Below, piece after piece: positions 30,213 to 39,324 of a stretch of DNA of 39,324 nucleotides (the first letter of the stretch is position 1; each line of letters starts with the position of its first letter). Origin of the DNA: a virus. A program made the position numbers and the translations under genes. The stretch covers positions 1 to 39,324 of the IMG/VR virus record IMGVR_UViG_3300040801_002623; one strand, given 5' to 3'. The notes under the pieces are model-generated. The model did no database searches, was not told the DNA's origin, and saw nothing but the letters and a program-made list of their open reading frames with translations.

Positions 30213-33200
30213 CTAATTTAATCTCATATTAGTGTCGGTTAACGTTGTAACAATTTCTACATCAAGGGGCGTGGCCGTTGATAAGAACAGTTCGTTTGGT
30301 TCTGCTTTAATTTGAAACAAATCGCCAAATTGTGATTCTGCTTTTGTTGGTACTATAATTACCGAAGCGATAATGGATGCCAACTCCTGATGAATGTATG
30401 CAGCCAGCTCAGTGTAATAAAATGATTCTCCAAAATCCCAGTTGTTAATATCAAAATAAGTGTTAACTGCCCTAATTACTCTGGATTTAATCTCGCTGTC
30501 TGACAAAAACGTAGAAGGCAACTTAATAACTTTAAATATAACTCGGTATTCGGGGTCAGCTTCCTCCCCGAAAATAACTTTAAATGCTGCAGATTGGTAT
30601 ATAATTTGATCCGATAGCATTTTATATTCATTCAAACCACCAAACTGTACCGTTAATTCGTCGGTTCGGGGTGGATCTGGAAAATCAGAAATAGGACGGT
30701 TTTCTTCTTTCCAAACCTGTACCTCACGATAATAACTAGTTGTCAATATATACATATCTATAATATTACTGATACTAGGATCTATTCTGTTATCTAATTG
30801 CGCGTAATGTTTCCATTTGAACCACATAGGAAGATAGTCGGTTGCAAATTCATCCAATGTTACTGTTCTGCCATTTTTTGTATAATGTTCATAATTGATC
30901 ACAAATTTAGACCAATTGTGGGTTATCTCGGGTACCGCTGGTGGGTTGGGAATTTCTATAAATGGTATTGTATAAAATATTCCTGTGTCCTTGTTATAAA
31001 TTATTTTATCTTCTAATAATTTGGCATAATCTTGCTGCCGTCCCCGAAGAACCGCTTCGGACACCTCGCTTAGAATTTCGGTAGAAGTAACATAATTTTC
31101 TATGTCTTCTATTTGCTGAACAAAGGTTAATATGTCGGACTTGTTTTGGAATATAAACAATCCAGTAGATTGAATAACTCTACCATTGTATTCTTCATAT
31201 GGACTTAATTCCCATCCCCCCATCATAGTAATGGTAGGGGTAGTTTCTATTTCATTATATCCAGTCTTCCATGGACGGTAATATTCGTATCCATCCATAT
31301 CTATGTATTGTTCGAAATATATAGTATCGTTTGGCTGGACAAATAGATCAAAACTTAATGGATCATCGGGGACACCATCGTTGTCTGTATCAAATGGAAC
31401 AATTTCCAATTTAGTTTGATCTAAATATCCGTCTTCGAGGTCATAAGATCTGTAGGCATTCCAGCCAATATGATCGTCTAATGTTCCCGCAGCAGAATTA
31501 TAAGTAATTTCAATTTCATCACCAGCAAACCAGTTATCAAACGAACTGGTATCTAACACGCCACGTTCGTTTATATCAGCCACCGAGATATTCACATAGC
31601 TGTTGGTGGTAGTAATACTCATATACTCTTCTCGGTCGATTATTGGCATCGGTATGCCGGTCGAAGAAGGATATTCATACGTATACGATGAGTCGCTTAC
31701 GGGTGCGTTTCTAAAAAACCCGTCGCCCCACAAATACCAAGTTTCTGTCGTTTCGACAGCAGGTTTTAAATTTTTATCTAAAATTACAATTTCATCAACC
31801 TTTTCCTTGCCGGTCGTAATGTCAATGGCTGGTTGATCTTCATCATAAAAAAACCTTACTTCGTTCAGTGATTCAAAAATGTATCTGGTTCCTCTCGAAA
31901 TTATTTCATAATATTCGTTGGAAGAAGACTGCTCATTTGGAACAAAATTAAAATATAATAACCACGAAGAATCAGTAACTGATCCACTGGTATCTAACAA
32001 AAAGTTGTCTTCGGTAATATCACCGATATCAATGTCGCTAGACTTTATGACTCTCCATGCCCCCAAACGAGGCACCGACGCGGAGGTATCAATGTCATAA
32101 GCTAATGCAAAATCGTTATTCAATTGCATTTCAGCCAAAATATCGGCCCGTTCGGAATCACTCAATTCAACTCTAAACGGAGGCATAATAGATGATAATT
32201 GCCATTGATCATTTATCTGTGCGCTCAATTCAATTGGGGCATCGTAAGTTGTCGTTGTAACTGGTATTCCTGAGTTGGTAATACCCTTTAAACTAACTAC
32301 GGCTGTATCTTCTGGTACATCAGGATCGTAAAAGTACAATACCGATCCCTTTTGTATGAGGCCGTTAATGGCCGAACCAATTTCAACTGGTTCTCTATAT
32401 TTGACCGTTATGGTGGCCCCATCTGCCGGAACATAATTATTGTAAATAACGATGTTCTTATTTCTAATGTAAAAATCATTTTCTGTTATCAATATTCCTG
32501 CTTCTACCGTATAGTCTAAATCTTTAATTGTAAGCGGAATATTAGTTACACCGGAAAGACTTTCGGATGCCAAGTATGTTGTGCCGGAAACGGGGTCTAT
32601 AGCCACCCACGTTGTAGTTGCAGAATCATACACCCAGTTAAATTCATACCAATCGTCGTTTCCATCCAAGAAAAATCCGGTACTCCCTCGCTTAGACTGA
32701 GGCAGCGTAGCCCAGCGATAATTCAGGGCATCGAGATCAAGTGTGTCAGAATAGCTATCCGAGTATTGTCTATAATATACATCATAGAAGTAATTACGCA
32801 TACGTTCGTTGGTCATAAAGAGGAATATCTCTTCATCTAGAACGTTTTCATAATTGGTTGATGTATCAATGTCTATGCGAGTTCTTTCCGGTTCGTACTC
32901 CTTATATATTGCCCCGTCTTCTGCGAACACCTTAACATTTTGTGTTATGCCGGTGGGGTCATTCAACGCAATAAACCTACTATGTCCAGCATGCGTTCGA
33001 TTAATCGCCTTGACTTTAACTACTTCATTGCCTCTGGTAAGTGGGTAAACCGCATAATCTTCCGCATTGACCATCCGGTTCTGAGTATAGAACACTGCGG
33101 GTGCATTGAGTTTTATAGTGTCATTGGTTTCCGATGGTGTGGAATTCTTAATCGTCTCTTCAAGTTCATAATAGACAGTTAATATATACTGTTCTCCGTT

Positions 33201-34364
33201 TTTACCTATATAGGGAAAACGAGCTGACAGGCCCGACACATCATCCGGCGATAATGAAAAATATTGATTCACGCTTTGACGATACCACAGTCGATAAAGT
33301 CCACGTGGAATACTTCCAAAATTACCATCGGCAAATTTTAGCTTTATTTGGTCATCAGTGTCGGTGATGACATTAAAAATATCTCGAATTTCCAATTCTA
33401 GACTATTGAAAATTACGTTGTTACCCACCAAAGCTGGGACTTGTGTCCACTCGGATATGACGGTACCAGACGAATCAATTTCTTGAAAATATACATCTTC
33501 TTGATTGATATTTTGTCCATCAACGTTAAGCACTCTGTTTTTGACAGGATAGTCCAGTTGATAATTAGCATTGATCATTGCTCCTTGTTTTAAAAATAAA
33601 AAGAAGCCAGTATCTTTAGAACCCAATCCCAAGCTATCGTTTCGATATATAATGTGCATAGCTTCGTCGGGGTCTGGGTGTCTTTCGTAAAACGTTTCCC
33701 CATCATTGAAATCTGGATTAACAATATTCCATGGCAATGTACCCGCCGGTATACTAATAGATAACGAAGATACAGGATCTCTTGGCAATACACTATTGAT
33801 TTGGTATAATTGCGTTGGTATATCGGAAATAATTCCGTTCTTTGATGGGCTACCAAACTGATTAGTCGAATTAAAGGCCGAATTTAAGATGGTTACGAAT
33901 TGTTCGTAACTGTCAGGATTATTAGCATCGTTCCAGAAAACGGTAGTTTGTGATAAATCTCTTCCCAAGCTGTCTGTTATTGGAGCATTTGTTTGTACCC
34001 CTGTAATTTTGAATAAACCCTTGGCAGGCAAATTTCTCGATGGGTTATAAGACAACATTCGAGCCAACCGTATAATACTTTCTCTTCTATCCGCAGTATC
34101 AAGAAAATTCTCCCTACTGTTGAGGTCGGTTCGCAAAGCCAAAGATGTTCCCAAATATGATAACAGCTCGATGATTGCAACAAATTCGGAGCTTTCAATA
34201 TAATCATTAAAGTCTTCGGGATAATGGCGTTGAATGTATTCCACTAATGCAGATCGTATTGTGTCGAAATCATAAGCAGTAAAATCTACGTCCTTGAAAG
34301 AACGGTAAACTTTTAAAAAGTCTTCTGCAGCAAATAAATTAGATTGTCTTATTGGTCCTGACAT
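30213..34364 (-). CDS. 6: Baseplate wedge protein, gp6-like (1383 residues)
   Basis: 1383 residues, about twice T4 gp6 (660). The first 130 residues fit the gp6 N-terminus closely: DVDFTAYDFDTIRSALVEYI, SSEFVAIIELLSYLG, NSRENFLDTADRRESIIRLA and MLSYNPSRNLPAKG. The centre contains beta-rich insertions of unassigned function. The C-terminal part includes DSEIKSRVIRAVNTYFDIN and YTELAAYIHQELASII, as expected for the J-like assembly core that pairs with gp7. gp6 dimers form the inner ring of the contractile-tail baseplate. It follows gp25 by 13 nt with GGAA about 9 nt before the ATG and precedes the giant gp7-position gene, conserved order for this module. Confidence 0.9.
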   Translation of the reverse strand: MSGPIRQSNLFAAEDFLKVYRSFKDVDFTAYDFDTIRSALVEYIQRHYPEDFNDYIESSEFVAIIELLSYLGTSLALRTDLNSRENFLDTADRRESIIRLARMLSYNPSRNLPAKGLFKITGVQTNAPITDSLGRDLSQTTVFWNDANNPDSYEQFVTILNSAFNSTNQFGSPSKNGIISDIPTQLYQINSVLPRDPVSSLSISIPAGTLPWNIVNPDFNDGETFYERHPDPDEAMHIIYRNDSLGLGSKDTGFFLFLKQGAMINANYQLDYPVKNRVLNVDGQNINQEDVYFQEIDSSGTVISEWTQVPALVGNNVIFNSLELEIRDIFNVITDTDDQIKLKFADGNFGSIPRGLYRLWYRQSVNQYFSLSPDDVSGLSARFPYIGKNGEQYILTVYYELEETIKNSTPSETNDTIKLNAPAVFYTQNRMVNAEDYAVYPLTRGNEVVKVKAINRTHAGHSRFIALNDPTGITQNVKVFAEDGAIYKEYEPERTRIDIDTSTNYENVLDEEIFLFMTNERMRNYFYDVYYRQYSDSYSDTLDLDALNYRWATLPQSKRGSTGFFLDGNDDWYEFNWVYDSATTTWVAIDPVSGTTYLASESLSGVTNIPLTIKDLDYTVEAGILITENDFYIRNKNIVIYNNYVPADGATITVKYREPVEIGSAINGLIQKGSVLYFYDPDVPEDTAVVSLKGITNSGIPVTTTTYDAPIELSAQINDQWQLSSIMPPFRVELSDSERADILAEMQLNNDFALAYDIDTSASVPRLGAWRVIKSSDIDIGDITEDNFLLDTSGSVTDSSWLLYFNFVPNEQSSSNEYYEIISRGTRYIFESLNEVRFFYDEDQPAIDITTGKEKVDEIVILDKNLKPAVETTETWYLWGDGFFRNAPVSDSSYTYEYPSSTGIPMPIIDREEYMSITTTNSYVNISVADINERGVLDTSSFDNWFAGDEIEITYNSAAGTLDDHIGWNAYRSYDLEDGYLDQTKLEIVPFDTDNDGVPDDPLSFDLFVQPNDTIYFEQYIDMDGYEYYRPWKTGYNEIETTPTITMMGGWELSPYEEYNGRVIQSTGLFIFQNKSDILTFVQQIEDIENYVTSTEILSEVSEAVLRGRQQDYAKLLEDKIIYNKDTGIFYTIPFIEIPNPPAVPEITHNWSKFVINYEHYTKNGRTVTLDEFATDYLPMWFKWKHYAQLDNRIDPSISNIIDMYILTTSYYREVQVWKEENRPISDFPDPPRTDELTVQFGGLNEYKMLSDQIIYQSAAFKVIFGEEADPEYRVIFKVIKLPSTFLSDSEIKSRVIRAVNTYFDINNWDFGESFYYTELAAYIHQELASIIASVIIVPTKAESQFGDLFQIKAEPNELFLSTATPLDVEIVTTLTDTNMRLN

Positions 34365-34377
34365 GTGCTATTTTCCA

Positions 34378-34770
34378 TTAGGTTCGTGGGTCTATTGCTT
34401 CGTATGTAGCTTCGGTATCCAGCTGATACGATACATATAGCGATTCTTGTAATTTCTGGGGTCCGTAGAACAGACTTATTTCGACAATTACTATATCAAC
34501 TTCGGCTGTCACTACGACTTCATTTAATTCTACTCTTGGCTCTTTGTTTACTATACGGACAGCATCATTTTTGATATCATCAACTGTTTGGTCATCCATC
34601 GGATCCATTAGCAAATCATATATAATGGTTCCAAAAGTAGGGCGCATAACGCGTTCACCCATTCTCGTTTGAAATTCATTTAAAATATCTCTTTTTATTA
34701 AATCTATATCCGTCAAGGTATATGATGGCGAATATTTGTCTATCGTACTAAAGCCAATGAAAGTTGCCAT
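34378..34770 (-). CDS. 25: Baseplate wedge protein gp25 (GPW_gp25 family)
   Basis: 130 residues from ATG 34770 (MATFIGFSTIDKYSPSYTLT). The longer in-frame reading from 34851 would cover an opposing promoter and is rejected. The core DLIKRDILNEFQTRMGERVM, RPTFGTIIYDLL, DIKNDAVRIVNKEPRVEL is the classic gp25 signature (GER-x-M-x-P-x-F-G and EPR-x-x-L). gp25 clamps gp6 dimers in the inner baseplate. A GATAAATA motif lies 23 nt upstream. First of a leftward run gp25-gp6-gp7, separated from the gp5 operon by an inserted rightward gene. Confidence 0.95.
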   Translation of the reverse strand: MATFIGFSTIDKYSPSYTLTDIDLIKRDILNEFQTRMGERVMRPTFGTIIYDLLMDPMDDQTVDDIKNDAVRIVNKEPRVELNEVVVTAEVDIVIVEISLFYGPQKLQESLYVSYQLDTEATYEAIDPRT

Positions 34771-34793
34771 AAGAAGTCCATTATGTTTTAACT

Positions 34794-34801
34794 TATTTAT
34801 C
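34794..34801 (-). promoter_or_regulatory. Late-promoter-like motif (GATAAATA) before gp25
   Basis: GATAAATA on the minus strand, 23 nt before the gp25 ATG, in the divergent gap shared with the sigma-70 promoter at 34834-34862. Confidence 0.55.
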
Positions 34802-34833
34802 TTAAAAATTATATACATACATAAAGATTGTGG

Positions 34834-34862
34834 TTGACAAAAACTAGCCACAATGGTATACT
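34834..34862 (+). promoter_or_regulatory. Consensus sigma-70 promoter
   Basis: TTGACA (34834-34839), 17-nt spacer, TATACT (34857-34862). The transcript would start near 34869 and reach the ATG at 34894 with an AAAGG ribosome-binding site. Confidence 0.8.
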
Positions 34863-34893
34863 AGTCCTACGTTTCGAAAATAAAGGTTAGATT

Positions 34894-35154
34894 ATGACTC
34901 GTTTAGATTACATCACTATACGCAAGACCGTGGAAAAACTTTTTTCGGAGGCAGACGCGTACAATTCGGCCAATGTACGAAGATTTTTCCCTATGCTGGG
35001 TCACAAGGACGGCAAAATGGTTGAGTTTGGTATGTATGACTATCAAACCAAGAAATACGTTTTGTTTGACATTTATTCCCTAGATCAACAGGCGCAGCTT
35101 AGAGAATTTGAAGAATTCTTTGAATCCTCTAAGGCAATTCCGGTAAAACGATAA
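34894..35154 (+). CDS. Small accessory gene inserted in the baseplate operon
   Basis: 86 residues, unrecognised. An N-terminal helix (YITIRKTVEKLFSEADAY), a basic middle (NVRRFFPMLGHKDGK), an FGMYDYQTKKYVLFDIY beta segment and a C-terminal acidic helix. Read against its neighbours from its own sigma-70 promoter and with its own AAAGG site; it ends 14 nt before the converging structural gene. This is the arrangement of a phage 'moron', an independently expressed gene within a late operon. Possibly made early, when the surrounding genes are silent. Confidence 0.8.
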   Translation: MTRLDYITIRKTVEKLFSEADAYNSANVRRFFPMLGHKDGKMVEFGMYDYQTKKYVLFDIYSLDQQAQLREFEEFFESSKAIPVKR

Positions 35155-35168
35155 TCGCCCCGGCGGTC

Positions 35169-36554
35169 TTAGGACGGGGTAGATAAGGTAAGGCTTATCT
35201 TTGGTTCAGGAAATGTACCGCCCATTATTGGCTGCAGATCGTCGAGCACGAAACCGACCAATTGTTCCCAACTAAAATTGCCTATTTTACTTACTAGTTC
35301 ATTCCATGCCTGTTGAATCTGTAATTCGGTTTGTTCAATTTCACGTCGAGGATAATTCGAAAGGGAGTCTGGATCAAAATTGTATTCATCTAAATTTGCA
35401 CCTATTTTTACATACGTGTCGTATATTTCAGGTAAAATAGAATCCAAAGGCGGTGGTAAAGGAATCAATGCCATAATGGCTTCCATGGAGATGGGCAAAC
35501 CAACTGTATCATTAATTGCATCTACCAAGTCCAATATTGCTATGAGTTCGGAAAAGGAAGGGAATCCCGGAAACAACTGCTGTATGACACTGTCTACCTC
35601 AGGATAATCATCTAAGTCACGTATATCATCAATAACCAGACCAGATTCTCTCGTAATTTGTGCTTGGACGCTAGCTAGTTGACTTTCTATGTTACTTTTG
35701 ATTGTCGGGAGTGTGGCCATCATGTCTTGCCAACCCGCGATGGCGCGACCGACAATAGCGTTAACGCTAGTAATTAAACCCATTAGCGTTGCAAATCCCG
35801 GAATATAAGTATACGCTGCTGTTTCAAGCAATTGAAGAAATTCAGCTCTTGTCATGCCTTGTACCGACTCTATAGTAGATGTTACTGTTTCCCACGCACT
35901 TATTATTGGATCTGCTAATTCCCCCAAGGCATCAAGTACCTGATTCACTAATCCCATAACATATGTCAGTAAACTATTATTAATATAATCCTGTAATACT
36001 TGAAAAAATACCTGAACAGCAACTACAGTGGGCTGTATGTAAGTAGTATAGAACGATTCCATACTCAAATTTACCGCTGTTCCATTATTCATGGCTGTTT
36101 CGATTGTTTCTAAATTATCCTCTATATATTCAATTATATCATTGATAATACTGTCCCCGACTTCAACGTTTACTTCAATGACCGCTTCTCCGCTTGGGGC
36201 AGCGTTTATGGTGGTGGATATTCCACCAACTCCCAAAATATCCATAAATGTTATATCGGGTGGTATTACTGGTATCGCGGGGAATGCCGCTGTAGCCCCC
36301 AAAAACAGTAACAATGGAAGCGCAGTTGAATAACTCATTGCTAATTGTTCGGTAGTTTCGATCCCTTCAACAAGAAAGATTTTTTCCATGGGGTACGATC
36401 TGTATGGCAACGTAGAGAAATCTGGGAGGGCAGGCAATGGACACGACAGTGGCTCGGCTGTATCATCAAGTGCAAGATCAATTTGTGTTCTAAGCGTGTT
36501 TTTGGGAGAGCCAAAAAGATCAGTTAGACCCAATTCCAACGTCGCTGTGGTCAT
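35169..36554 (-). CDS. Structural protein between gp5 and gp25
   Basis: 461 residues. Hydrophobic segments (ALPLLLFLGATAAFPAIPVI near 78-97) and long amphipathic helices in the middle (SAWETVTSTIESVQGMTRAE), with acidic ends. No enzyme motif or signal peptide recognised. Located directly after the gp5-like gene (TAATG overlap) and before gp25, where marine T4-like phages often carry an unassigned virion protein; a tail-tube initiator, baseplate hub or packaged internal protein are options. High Ile, Leu and Pro content and many short helices suggest a folded assembly component rather than a fibre. Confidence 0.65.
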   Translation of the reverse strand: MTTATLELGLTDLFGSPKNTLRTQIDLALDDTAEPLSCPLPALPDFSTLPYRSYPMEKIFLVEGIETTEQLAMSYSTALPLLLFLGATAAFPAIPVIPPDITFMDILGVGGISTTINAAPSGEAVIEVNVEVGDSIINDIIEYIEDNLETIETAMNNGTAVNLSMESFYTTYIQPTVVAVQVFFQVLQDYINNSLLTYVMGLVNQVLDALGELADPIISAWETVTSTIESVQGMTRAEFLQLLETAAYTYIPGFATLMGLITSVNAIVGRAIAGWQDMMATLPTIKSNIESQLASVQAQITRESGLVIDDIRDLDDYPEVDSVIQQLFPGFPSFSELIAILDLVDAINDTVGLPISMEAIMALIPLPPPLDSILPEIYDTYVKIGANLDEYNFDPDSLSNYPRREIEQTELQIQQAWNELVSKIGNFSWEQLVGFVLDDLQPIMGGTFPEPKISLTLSTPS

Positions 36555-38635
36555 TAATCTAATATCCTATACGTAAGGTTGTTTTCGAAAATGCTGCTCT
36601 TTTCTTCCACCTTACCGGTGTTTTCATGTTCCACACACGGTTCATGCGTCATTAGCCGTCGAGAAATAGTTTCTATAGTCTGTGTATGATAGGTTAAATC
36701 GTATAATTTATTTCCATTTTCTTTTATCGTAGGCAATACGTTATTTTTTGCATAAATCCCCGGCACCGGAGATAAATTTGCAGCCGAAGCCGTTGTCGCT
36801 CGGTCAGGCCAAACTGTTAAATTCGGAAATGCGTTATAAAAATTATTCTCATCAGCATCAACTGCTACCGTAGCAGGCGAACCCATTATATCAACCGTGG
36901 GGGCATTGATGATTATTATGCCCGAAGCATGCATATGGGTTTCTAACAACGCATCCAAATGCATGCTTCCGTAGGTTTTAATGTGCATATCTCCGGGTAC
37001 GCCGTCTGTACGGCGTAAAGCGCTAGTTACATACATATCATCCCCGCTTAAATGAAATTCTTCTAGATCAATGACTGTCTTATGCAATGCACTATCATCG
37101 ATCACTCTCCCTGTATCGTCGAACTTGACTGGTCGTGCATCTATATTCAGATTATATCCTTCTAATAATATAGTTACATCTCCTCGATATAATTGCTTCG
37201 TATCTTCCAATACACTGAAATCATAGTCCCCACCAACTGTATGAGTTGTCTTGGCTCCTGACACAATGTCCATGGTCGTTCCGGCAGTTAGTTTATAACT
37301 TGTTCCAACGAGATTCTCGGAACGCAACCCTACCGTAGTTTTCATATTGACTGCTGCGAAAACATCTATATCTCCGCCCTCGGCGGTCCACATGCTGTTG
37401 GTTGCGGCATTCATGCACAAATCGGCTTTACTTTGGATATAGATATCTCCGCCCTCTCCCAAGCCTTCACCAATGATGTGACTTCCTCGCTCAAGTGCTT
37501 TGAGTTGAACTGCGCTTAGATTTTCGTTATCTTCGGTGATATAATCTTCTGGGTTTTCGACGTAATCTTTGGCAGCTTTTATGTTTATATTGCGTCCTGC
37601 CTCCACGTTTAAATCTCTATCCGCTCTAAAATTTATATCCTTTTCGGACCGAACGGAGATGCTGTTGGCTGCAAAAATATCTACATGCCCAGACTCACTC
37701 ATTTCCAGCCAAGCAGATCCGTCTCGATTGGTAATATATACGATACCGTTTGTTTCATCCAATATTAATTCAGCGCCAGAACGTGTTCTTAATTTTATAT
37801 GTTCATGATCTTCGTGGTCATCTAAAATAAATTGGTGTCCGCCTTTTCTAGTAACTAACTCTTTTTCACCAGTCTTTGCTTTGATCGGGTTAACTGCTTT
37901 TTTATTAGTTGCTGAGTAAACTACTTTTTGCTTGCCCCCTTCTTCAACCGTTGCCACTGGTCCGGGCGTGCTTAGGCCAAACACTTTCGAAGGAGCCTCG
38001 CGTCTAGCTGAAGAGGTTGTTATCCCTCTGACCTCGTCGTAAATTAAACCCTGTACTTTTAAGCCCTCGGACACAAATGGCTGAACTGGTTTTTTCTCAG
38101 TATTGGGTATTATTTTTGATTTGTCTCTTTTTCCGGAATATTTGTTGTATTCAGCAGTAGGTAACGGGCATTGATCGGAATTCAATGATGGCCCATAGTG
38201 TTGTTTAGAGTCCGAAGAGGCGATCCCCGGAACCATCTGATTCATGTATGCATCGAACACACAAGAAAACCAATATCCGCGTGAGGAGCTACCGGCAGCA
38301 AAAGCAACCAAAACTCTAGTGTCTACGTCGGGCGGGACTGCCCACCACCCATATGAGGTCTGCGTGGTGTTGTATGACTTCAGATCAGATTCAACAAACT
38401 TTACAGGGGTGGCTCCCGCAAAAGGACTCGCATACCCACATGTTATCCATGTGTTTTGGTCGTCGGGATCTCCACCCATTTCTGGAATGAAGACTTTCAA
38501 GTTACCCATATTATGCTCGTCTCGGTTGTCCTTTACGAAACCAACATATATGCCGGTGCGTAATGCAACCGTGTTTTCTCCTCTTTCTCCTTGTCCCGGA
38601 GACGGTATTGATCTGTCGGACGGCATCTTGAACAT
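36554..38635 (-). CDS. 5: Baseplate spike, gp5-like, without a lysozyme domain
   Basis: 693 residues. Residues 25-130 form the gp5 OB-fold (TGIYVGFVKDNRDEHNMG, LKVFIPEMGG, YASPFAGATP). Two stretches of repeated beta strands (about 285-360 and 392-500), such as DINFRADRDLNVEAGRNINI, form the triple-stranded beta-helix needle. Unlike T4 gp5, the link between them (about 130-285) is short and polar and shows no T4-lysozyme catalytic pattern, as in other marine T4-like phages. It trimerises at the tail tip and punctures the outer membrane. AGGA lies 5 nt before the ATG, right after the upstream hub gene. Confidence 0.9.
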   Translation of the reverse strand: MFKMPSDRSIPSPGQGERGENTVALRTGIYVGFVKDNRDEHNMGNLKVFIPEMGGDPDDQNTWITCGYASPFAGATPVKFVESDLKSYNTTQTSYGWWAVPPDVDTRVLVAFAAGSSSRGYWFSCVFDAYMNQMVPGIASSDSKQHYGPSLNSDQCPLPTAEYNKYSGKRDKSKIIPNTEKKPVQPFVSEGLKVQGLIYDEVRGITTSSARREAPSKVFGLSTPGPVATVEEGGKQKVVYSATNKKAVNPIKAKTGEKELVTRKGGHQFILDDHEDHEHIKLRTRSGAELILDETNGIVYITNRDGSAWLEMSESGHVDIFAANSISVRSEKDINFRADRDLNVEAGRNINIKAAKDYVENPEDYITEDNENLSAVQLKALERGSHIIGEGLGEGGDIYIQSKADLCMNAATNSMWTAEGGDIDVFAAVNMKTTVGLRSENLVGTSYKLTAGTTMDIVSGAKTTHTVGGDYDFSVLEDTKQLYRGDVTILLEGYNLNIDARPVKFDDTGRVIDDSALHKTVIDLEEFHLSGDDMYVTSALRRTDGVPGDMHIKTYGSMHLDALLETHMHASGIIIINAPTVDIMGSPATVAVDADENNFYNAFPNLTVWPDRATTASAANLSPVPGIYAKNNVLPTIKENGNKLYDLTYHTQTIETISRRLMTHEPCVEHENTGKVEEKSSIFENNLTYRILD

Positions 38636-38637
38636 TG

Positions 38638-39324
38638 TTATCCTGCTGCTCCGTTTGAACCGCCCTTAATATTGCTCATCATATCTCTCACTGCATTTAG
38701 TGTCTGTGTGAATTTGCCTTTCTCAAAGTTATTATCTAAATATAAGACCTGAAATATCCCCGTTATCATATTACTTCTGTTCATCGCCATATATCCGGTT
38801 TCATCCGGTTCTTCGGGAACGCCAGTAGTCAATGCAAAAAATAACGCGCCTTTTCCTTCTCTGTCTAGTGGGGCTTCCAGATACCAATATGGATCCCCTA
38901 CTATTTTGAGGTTAATATTTATAAATTCCGCTCTTGTTCCCATCACCGTGTTGGAAAACAAGGTAGCGGTCTTGTGCGTTCCTCCGCCCTTGGGGTTACC
39001 TACGAACGTAGTCGCATGTGCGCTGCTGGCATCTTCTCTACACGTTATACATTTACTATAATCTAGCCCATATTCTATATTACCATGATGTAGGTATTTT
39101 GGAGCATTAAGGCTAGCAGTCGGGGGACCAGAACCAGAAGGGTTTAATGCTTTCTGTCGTTCTTCGTTTGTTTTTTCATCTCGGGCCGGGCTGGCCGTGG
39201 AACCTTCGTTATCCTTGGATACATGCAATAAGCCCGAAGATGACGATGCATAATTTGTATTATGGCCACCTCCCTTTGCAAGAGCAGTATACCATGCCAA
39301 GTTTATTTTAAAATCAAAATCAAT
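38638..39324 (-). CDS. Baseplate/tail-hub structural protein, 5' end outside window
   Basis: The reading frame stays open to the window edge (IDFDFKIN precedes the TTG codon at 39300), so the true start lies outside; 228 residues are visible. They include Gly-rich and Asn-rich segments, a CITC pair, and a beta block RAEFININLKIVGDPYWYLE that I associate with hub or tail-associated structural proteins of T4-like marine phages; the C-terminus is helical with a Gly-rich end (NIKGGSNGAAG). Two bases separate its stop from the gp5-like start. Probably the gene preceding gp5 in the tail-hub module (gp27/gp53 neighbourhood); exact T4 equivalent not assignable here. Confidence 0.75.
   Translation of the reverse strand: MDFDFKINLAWYTALAKGGGHNTNYASSSSGLLHVSKDNEGSTASPARDEKTNEERQKALNPSGSGPPTASLNAPKYLHHGNIEYGLDYSKCITCREDASSAHATTFVGNPKGGGTHKTATLFSNTVMGTRAEFININLKIVGDPYWYLEAPLDREGKGALFFALTTGVPEEPDETGYMAMNRSNMITGIFQVLYLDNNFEKGKFTQTLNAVRDMMSNIKGGSNGAAG

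Noticed and set aside
34771-34851. N-terminal extension of gp25
   Set aside because: Covers the sigma-70 promoter of the divergent gene and is not part of the known gp25 fold.
35155-35180. GC-rich inverted repeat between convergent genes
   Set aside because: CCCC/GGGG and GTC/GAC arms are short and interrupted by a bulge, without a T-tail, so not a convincing terminator.
36554-38635. Lysozyme domain as in T4 gp5
   Set aside because: Looked for between the OB-fold and the beta-helix; no Glu-Asp-Thr catalytic layout and too little length.
1-39324. tRNA, CRISPR array, integrase or att site
   Set aside because: None seen; gaps are all under about 125 bases and hold promoters, the hairpin or nothing.

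Overview
This window is a fragment of a tailed-phage genome of the T4-like (contractile-tail myovirus) type. Genes are tightly packed, and stop/start overlaps (ATGA, TAATG) are common. The sequence is AT-rich. I see no tRNA, rRNA, insertion sequence, integrase or CRISPR array, and no gap of 300 bases without a gene. The baseplate proteins, the phage-style small genes and a recurring (G/A)ATAAATA motif upstream of several operons (resembling T4 late promoters) all support this. Consensus sigma-70 promoters (TTGACA-N17-TATAAT/TATACT) and two lipoprotein signals suggest a diderm, probably proteobacterial host. The protein style recalls marine T4-like phages, but neither host nor habitat can be fixed from the sequence.

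Bases 1-11,400 are an accessory region of small genes on both strands. It holds a four-member family of small paralogs, a small lipoprotein and a tiny membrane protein. It also holds a kinase-like protein, a 2H phosphoesterase, a ParB-like protein, an HExxH lipoprotein and a large protein with a PcfJ-like block. Further on are an RMF-like protein and a tandem pair of receiver-like proteins (one a recognisable cREC domain, one degenerate). A rightward operon at 7.9-11.4 kb encodes a leaderless paralog, a conserved small protein, a DEDDh exonuclease, a subtilase-fold/PP-loop ATPase fusion and a Gly/Ser-rich beta protein.

Bases 11,386-17,920 (all leftward) carry three glycosyltransferase-like genes and small unknown proteins. 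A strong bidirectional hairpin at 15.37-15.41 kb separates these from four fibre/appendage-type or small virion genes.

Bases 17,966-39,324 are the baseplate operon, read leftward: a hub-type structural protein (5' end outside the window), a gp5-like spike without a visible lysozyme domain, a hydrophobic structural protein, gp25, a gp6-like wedge twice the T4 length, and a 4081-residue protein in the gp7 position. That giant protein alone takes 31% of the window and contains repeated beta modules and two carbohydrate-binding-like modules. One rightward gene with its own sigma-70 promoter is inserted between gp25 and the 461-residue gene.

Two promoter classes seem to organise the region: sigma-70-like promoters serve the accessory genes, and late-type motifs serve several structural and some accessory operons. 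They sit back to back at several divergent junctions. The most unusual items are the subtilase/PP-loop fusion, the paralog family whose two rightward members have consensus promoters ending at the start codon, a shared N-terminal leader on a kinase-like protein and a 2H phosphoesterase (possible packaged effectors), and a terminator hairpin that also holds the next gene's ribosome-binding site.
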